A DNA stretch of 64,000 nt. Source: Hominenteromicrobium mulieris (GTDB lineage: Bacteria > Bacillota > Clostridia > Oscillospirales > Acutalibacteraceae). The stretch spans positions 1 to 64,000 of the forward strand of contig JAJJOY010000005.1 of the NCBI GenBank assembly GCA_021029595.1. The letters run 5' to 3'. The notes beneath the pieces were generated by a model. That model worked only from the letters and a program-made list of their open reading frames with translations. It was not told the DNA's origin and did not search any database. Below, piece by piece: positions 60,676 to 64,000 of the stretch; within the stretch, counting starts at the first letter, position 1; each line of letters opens with the position of its first letter. Made by a program: the position numbers and the translations under genes.

Positions 60676-61200
60676 TTATGCTTTGCTTTTTACCGTTTCT
60701 TCCCCGGCCGTGAGCCGCGTATAGTGCGGGCGCAAAAAGCCTTCCAGACTGCGCTTGAAGCGCACCGTGGCGGAAGGATCCGGCGACAGGGGGTCAAGTA
60801 AAACCGACCGCATTCCGCAAAGGTTTGCGCCGAGGATATCGGTGAAGATCTGGTCACCCACGACAAGGCATTCCCTGCGGGGCGTGCCGGCCATTTTCTT
60901 TGCGCGCAGGTAGCCGACCGGAAACGGCTTGCACGCGAAAGAAACGAACGGCAGATTGAACTGCGCGGCAAAGGGCGCCACACGTTTTTTGTAATTGTTG
61001 GAAACAACGATCAGCTTGACGCCGCTTGCCGTTACGCTTTGTGCCCACGCCCGCACGCCGGGAAACGGCGTCTGCGAGCCGTGCGGCGACATGGTATTAT
61101 CCACATCGAGCACGATCATGTGCACATTGAGCGCTTTTAAAAGCTCGGGCGTAAGCTCCGTCACGCAGTGGAGCGTGCCGGTCGGTTTAAATACCGCCAT
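60676..61200 (-). CDS. yqeG: YqeG family HAD phosphatase
   Basis: A 174-aa HAD-IIIA phosphatase. Motif I MIVLDVDNTMSPHG (nucleophile Asp), motif II LIVVSNNYK, and motif III/IV LVVGDQIFTDILGANLCGM. Firmicute YqeG proteins have been proposed to act on phosphatidylglycerophosphate or in ribosome-linked operons; which applies is not shown here. Start ATG at 61200. Between rpsU and the M24 peptidase gene. Confidence 0.9.
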   Translation of the reverse strand: MAVFKPTGTLHCVTELTPELLKALNVHMIVLDVDNTMSPHGSQTPFPGVRAWAQSVTASGVKLIVVSNNYKKRVAPFAAQFNLPFVSFACKPFPVGYLRAKKMAGTPRRECLVVGDQIFTDILGANLCGMRSVLLDPLSPDPSATVRFKRSLEGFLRPHYTRLTAGEETVKSKA

Positions 61201-61246
61201 AGCTTCGGTCTTTGCCTCCTGTGTTGTTCGGGAAAAACCCGTTTAC

Positions 61247-61273
61247 ACAAAAAAGCGGGCAAAAAGCCCGCTT
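61247..61273 (-). terminator. Terminator of rpsU
   Basis: AAGCGGGC/GCCCGCTT stem with TTTTT loop, followed by TTTTTTGTG on the minus strand. Confidence 0.8.
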
Positions 61274-61285
61274 CTTCACGTTTGA

Positions 61286-61462
61286 TTATTTGTACTTGCG
61301 CTTGCGAGCTGCTTCGGACTTCTTCTTGCGCTTAACGGAAGGCTTTTCGTAAGCCTCTCTCTTGCGAACTTCCTGAATAACGCCCGCTCTTGCGCACTGC
61401 TTCTTAAAGCGTCTGAGTGCGCTCTCCAAAGATTCGTTGTCTTTGATTCTGATTTCAGCCAT
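61286..61462 (-). CDS. rpsU: 30S ribosomal protein S21
   Basis: A 58-aa small basic ribosomal protein, reading [20 protein letters not shown] at the start and ending EAARKRKYK, which matches S21 over its whole length; [20 protein letters not shown] is the central conserved part. Start ATG at 61462 with GGGAGGG 7 nt upstream. A longer frame on the same strand covering this region is a shadow. Strong promoter and terminator make it a single-gene unit. Confidence 0.97.
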   Translation of the reverse strand: MAEIRIKDNESLESALRRFKKQCARAGVIQEVRKREAYEKPSVKRKKKSEAARKRKYK

Positions 61463-61530
61463 CTATATCCCTCCCATCCGCCATCAGGCAGGGGTTTGTA
61501 TTTGTTACTTAGCACGAAATAACACAAATA

Positions 61531-61559
61531 ATTATAGTGGCAGGGGGCAAAAAAGTCAA
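61531..61559 (-). promoter_or_regulatory. Promoter of rpsU
   Basis: TTGACT (61559-61554), 17-nt spacer, TATAAT (61536-61531). The remaining 61560-61814 shows nothing I can name. Confidence 0.85.
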
Positions 61560-61814
61560 GGCTTTTTTCCCGAAAAATAGAAGAAATCCGTTTCTCTTTG
61601 CAAAAAAATCCGTTTAGAGCCGTTTATTTGCCTTTTAAAGCGGTGCTGCACGAGTTTTTGGGGCTTCTTTTCCCCTGCTTTGCAACTTTTATGATTAGAT
61701 GGAAAACGCAGCGCGGCTTTGCGGCTTTGTCATAGGTTTTTTCTTGTTTTTGCTTTTCGGCAATCTGCAAAAATGCTGATAGGAAAATTTTTCAACTGAA
61801 TTTTGCCCAAAACA

Positions 61815-61844
61815 TTGACAAGCGCGAGCGTTATATTATATAAT
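61815..61844 (+). promoter_or_regulatory. Promoter of the second BlaI-like gene
   Basis: TTGACA (61815-61820), 18-nt spacer, TATAAT (61839-61844). Confidence 0.8.
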
Positions 61845-61896
61845 ACCTCCATAAAACCCTGCGCAAATTCCTACTAAAGCGAGGTTACGGATTTAT

Positions 61897-62304
61897 ATGA
61901 AAAAGACGGCGCTTACAAAAAGCGAAAGCGAAGTCATGTATCTTTTGTGGCACACGGACCGTGCGCTTTCCGCGGCGGAAATGGTCGCGCTTTCCCCACA
62001 GAAGACCTGGAAGGACAGCTACATTCACCTGATGGTGAACTCTCTTTTAAAAAAAGGGATGATCACCCCGGCCGGCTTTGTGAAAACGTTTCGCAATTAT
62101 GCGCGCACCTTTGCACCGTGCATGACAGAGGAGGAGTATGCCCAGTTACAGCTGCGCGACAAAACGATTCAGGATCCCGCGCTCGTGGCGCCGTTCCTCT
62201 CTGCGATGATTGACACGGCAGATGACCCGGCTTCGATGATTGACGAGCTCATTGCAATGCTGCATAAGAAGCGCGAAAAATTAGCCGCGAAAAAACAAAC
62301 ATGA
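61897..62304 (+). CDS. BlaI/MecI-family winged-helix regulator
   Basis: A 135-aa protein with LTKSESEVMYLLWHTDRALS, then WKDSYIHLMVNSLLKKGMIT, matching the recognition helix and wing region of penicillinase-repressor-like proteins (W..S.I..L...L..KG.I). The C-terminal helices are basic (LHKKREKLAAKKQT). No blaR1 or beta-lactamase next to it. Same family as the gene at 2825-3235, with the same length and a similar C-terminal plan, so the two are probably paralogues. Start ATG; own promoter and terminator. Confidence 0.8.
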   Translation: MKKTALTKSESEVMYLLWHTDRALSAAEMVALSPQKTWKDSYIHLMVNSLLKKGMITPAGFVKTFRNYARTFAPCMTEEEYAQLQLRDKTIQDPALVAPFLSAMIDTADDPASMIDELIAMLHKKREKLAAKKQT

Positions 62305-62315
62305 CGGACATAACG

Positions 62316-62344
62316 AAAGGCAGGCTGCGTAAGTCTGCCTTTTT
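62316..62344 (+). terminator. Terminator of the second BlaI-like gene
   Basis: AAAGGCAG/CTGCCTTT stem (62316-62323/62335-62342) with T-run. Confidence 0.8.
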
Positions 62345-62411
62345 GTCGTATTGTAAGGATATATTCGCTGTGAAACCGCCCGAGGAGCAATACCACGCGC
62401 CGCAAGACGAG

Positions 62412-63404
62412 TTATAATTGGTCTTTGCCCACGGGGGTGCAGAAAAGCTTTTCAAATTCCTCGCGGGTCTCGGAATAGGCCAGCGCCCACATCATTTTGG
62501 CGATGACGGCTTCCGTTGTCATGTTGGAAGCTTCGAGCACGCGGTATTTTTCCTTGATGATATGGCCCACGCGGTAGACGGAAAGGTTGCTGCCCTCGTG
62601 CGGAACCTGCGTGGTGATGACGACGCGTACGCCGTTTTCCATTAACGCAGCAATCTTTTCCTCAAACGCGTTGTCGCCGTAGTACGGGATGCCGCCGACG
62701 CCAAAGCTTTCGATGACAACGCCGCGGCAGTGCGCGGTGATGTAATCGAACACGGACGGGTCCATGCCCGGGATGACGCGGATGGAGAGGATCTCCGGTA
62801 CTAATTTATCGTAGAACACCGCGCCGGGGCACTCCGGGCGCTCATCAATATAGCACAGGAGCTTTTTATCGTAGAACACGCCGATGTCCGGGAAATCAAT
62901 GCTGGAAAAGGCGTCAAAGCTCTTTGTATGCGTTTTTCTGGCGCGGGTGCCTGCAATGACGTGCCCGTTAAAAACGACGTGTGTGCCGCACGCACGGGCA
63001 TCTGTGGCGTATACAAACGCTTCAAACAAATTGCGCCGCGCGTCGCCGTCCGGCACCTCGATGGATTTCTGCGCACCCGTTAAAACAACGGGCTTTTCGT
63101 TTTTCTGGATAAGATACGAGAGCGTGGCCGCCGCGTAGGACAGCGTATCCGTGCCGTGGGCGATGACAAAGCCGTCGTACTTTGCATAGCTATCGCGGAT
63201 AATCTCCGCCACGTGGATCCACTGCTTCCAACACATATTGGTACTGTCTAAGCTGTACGGCTGCACGGTATCCACTGCGCACAGGTTTTTCACCTGCGGT
63301 ACGGCATTTAAAAGTTCCTCCGATGTAATCGCCGGCGTGAGGCCGTTTTCCGTTTTCGCCGAAGCGATGGTTCCGCCGGTCGCAATGAACAGAATTTTTT
63401 TCAT
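62412..63404 (-). CDS. ansA: L-asparaginase, type I
   Basis: A 330-aa cytosolic asparaginase hydrolysing L-asparagine to aspartate and ammonia. First catalytic Thr in IATGGTIASAKTENGLTP, second in VIAHGTDTLSYAAATLSYL, and a conserved Lys in VLTGAQKSIEVPDGDARRNL. No signal peptide, so the low-affinity cytosolic type. Start ATG at 63404; promoter at 63443-63472. Confidence 0.94.
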   Translation of the reverse strand: MKKILFIATGGTIASAKTENGLTPAITSEELLNAVPQVKNLCAVDTVQPYSLDSTNMCWKQWIHVAEIIRDSYAKYDGFVIAHGTDTLSYAAATLSYLIQKNEKPVVLTGAQKSIEVPDGDARRNLFEAFVYATDARACGTHVVFNGHVIAGTRARKTHTKSFDAFSSIDFPDIGVFYDKKLLCYIDERPECPGAVFYDKLVPEILSIRVIPGMDPSVFDYITAHCRGVVIESFGVGGIPYYGDNAFEEKIAALMENGVRVVITTQVPHEGSNLSVYRVGHIIKEKYRVLEASNMTTEAVIAKMMWALAYSETREEFEKLFCTPVGKDQL

Positions 63405-63442
63405 TCTGCATTTTCCCCTATTCTTCGTGAAATTGCGGAAAT

Positions 63443-63472
63443 ATCATACCACATTTTCCTGCATAAATGCAA
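63443..63472 (-). promoter_or_regulatory. Promoter of the asparaginase gene
   Basis: TTGCAT (63472-63467), 18-nt spacer, TATGAT (63448-63443). Confidence 0.55.
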
Positions 63473-63485
63473 GCCGCAGAACCGA

Positions 63486-63514
63486 CAAAAAGAGACGAGC
63501 CGCAGCCCGCCTCT
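63486..63514 (-). terminator. Terminator of the GNAT gene
   Basis: AGAGGCGGGC/GCTCGTCTCT stem, complete with G-U pairs in the minus-strand RNA, followed by TTTTTG. Confidence 0.75.
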
Positions 63515-63528
63515 TTGCTTTTGCGAAA

Positions 63529-64000
63529 TTATTTGAGTGAGATGTTGGACGCAAGGGACAAAAGTGCATCGCCCGTCAGGCGGTACGTTGTCCACTCCTC
63601 CATGCGCACGGCGCCGAGGGAATCATAGAACTTGCGGCTTGGGGTGTTCCAATCGAGGCACGCCCACTCCAGTCTGCCGCAGCCGCGCTGCAAAGTGAGC
63701 CGCGCAAGGCGCTTTAACAGCAGCTTGCCGTAGCCCTTGCCGCGATATTCCGGCAGCACGAAAAGATCCTCAAGATAAATGCCCGCGCGGCCAAGCCACG
63801 TGGAGAAATTGTGGAAGAAAAGCGCAAAGCCCACGGGCTTTTCGTCCTCCGAAACAAGAAAAACCTCTGCTTTTTTCTTTTGGAAGACCCACTCTTTTAA
63901 AAGCTCCGGCGTTACAATGACCTGATCTTCCATATTTTCATACGCGGCGAGCGCATGAATAAACTCTAAAATGACCGGAATGTCTGCTTCGGTTGCAAAG
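63529..64000 (-). CDS. GNAT acetyltransferase, diamine/SSAT-like (5' end outside the window)
   Basis: At least 156 codons. Acetyl-CoA loop DLFVLPEYRGKGYGKLLLKR and C-terminal LDWNTPSRKFYDSLGA are as in spermidine/diamine acetyltransferase-like proteins. The frame stays open past the internal ATG at 63933 to the window edge, encoding ADIPVILEFIHALAAYEN, which is the usual N-terminal helix of this family, so the true start lies beyond 64000. Substrate not proven. Confidence 0.85.
   Translation of the reverse strand, partial: FATEADIPVILEFIHALAAYENMEDQVIVTPELLKEWVFQKKKAEVFLVSEDEKPVGFALFFHNFSTWLGRAGIYLEDLFVLPEYRGKGYGKLLLKRLARLTLQRGCGRLEWACLDWNTPSRKFYDSLGAVRMEEWTTYRLTGDALLSLASNISLK

Noticed and set aside
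61276..61527. 83-codon frame over the rpsU region
   Set aside because: Same strand but another frame from S21; the S21 protein at 61286-61462 is unmistakable and shorter.
63529..63933. Taking ATG 63933 as the GNAT start
   Set aside because: The frame continues to the window edge and encodes the family's usual N-terminal helix, so the gene is cut by the window.
1..64000. CRISPR array
   Set aside because: No regularly spaced direct repeats were seen; the hairpin arrays at 16.3-16.5 and 28.8-28.9 kb are inverted repeats of differing sequence.

Overview
The window looks like the chromosome of a low-to-mid GC Clostridia member, most plausibly an Oscillospiraceae/Ruminococcaceae-type gut anaerobe. 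The evidence is Firmicute gene orders (rnjA-gdpP-rplI-dnaB-tilS-hpt-ftsH; DUF512-der-plsY; yceD-rpmF; rpsU-yqeG-pepQ-efp), zinc-type L32, RNase J, a fused FeoA-FeoB, a CD1247-type protein, consensus sigma-A promoters and AGGAGG ribosome binding sites. The species cannot be named from this alone. Most genes lie on the minus strand.

Layout. 1-2.6 kb: a structured region, a PTS EIIC-like membrane protein and a PhnP-like hydrolase. 2.8-7.9 kb: BlaI-like regulator, ThyX-like protein, rlmH, YycJ-like hydrolase, murA, plsY. 7.9-13.4 kb: der, a DUF512 radical-SAM protein, rpmF, yceD, a P-loop protein and pgi, which has a perfect CcpA cre site in its leader. 13.6-20.4 kb: a D,D-carboxypeptidase, an orphan hisH-hisF pair, an array of seven hairpins, glpK, an unknown protein, an ADP-ribosylglycohydrolase and a lipoprotein. 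20.4-28.7 kb: MATE pump, GH3 glycosidase, a four-gene peptidase/GNAT/PLP-lyase operon and secG. 29-33.2 kb: a type IIA topoisomerase pair. 33.3-43.4 kb: ftsH, hpt, tilS, dnaB, rplI, gdpP, rnjA. 44-48.4 kb: nifS-nifU, then feoAB with a Cys-rich partner. 58.2-64 kb: tRNA, CD1247-like protein, efp, pepQ, yqeG, rpsU, a second BlaI-like regulator, an asparaginase and a GNAT gene cut by the right edge.

The accessory part is an A/T-richer 9.54-kb mobile element, 48613-58152. It is bounded by the 10-bp repeat TGGTGGGCCA and inserted exactly at the 3' CCA end of a tRNA with a CAT anticodon, probably the lysidine-modified tRNA-Ile2. A large serine recombinase is the presumed integrase, which is unusual because tRNA targets are usually the business of tyrosine recombinases. 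The tRNA's own terminator is now 9.5 kb away at the other end, and the recombinase gene reads through the attachment site into it, so its last 51 residues are chromosomal.

Within the element, one operon couples a small resolvase, a Cys-based phosphatase and the large recombinase. A divergent switch region carries three helically phased operators between two XRE-type regulators. A second operon holds a small HTH protein, a [4Fe-4S] HhH-GPD glycosylase-like protein and a novel 401-residue protein with a membrane segment and a Cys-rich tail. There is also a primase-helicase and a degenerate IS1595-like transposase. No capsid, relaxase or conjugation genes are visible, so it resembles a phage-satellite-like or mobilisable island. 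The HTH-glycosylase-401-aa operon is the best candidate here for an undescribed system.
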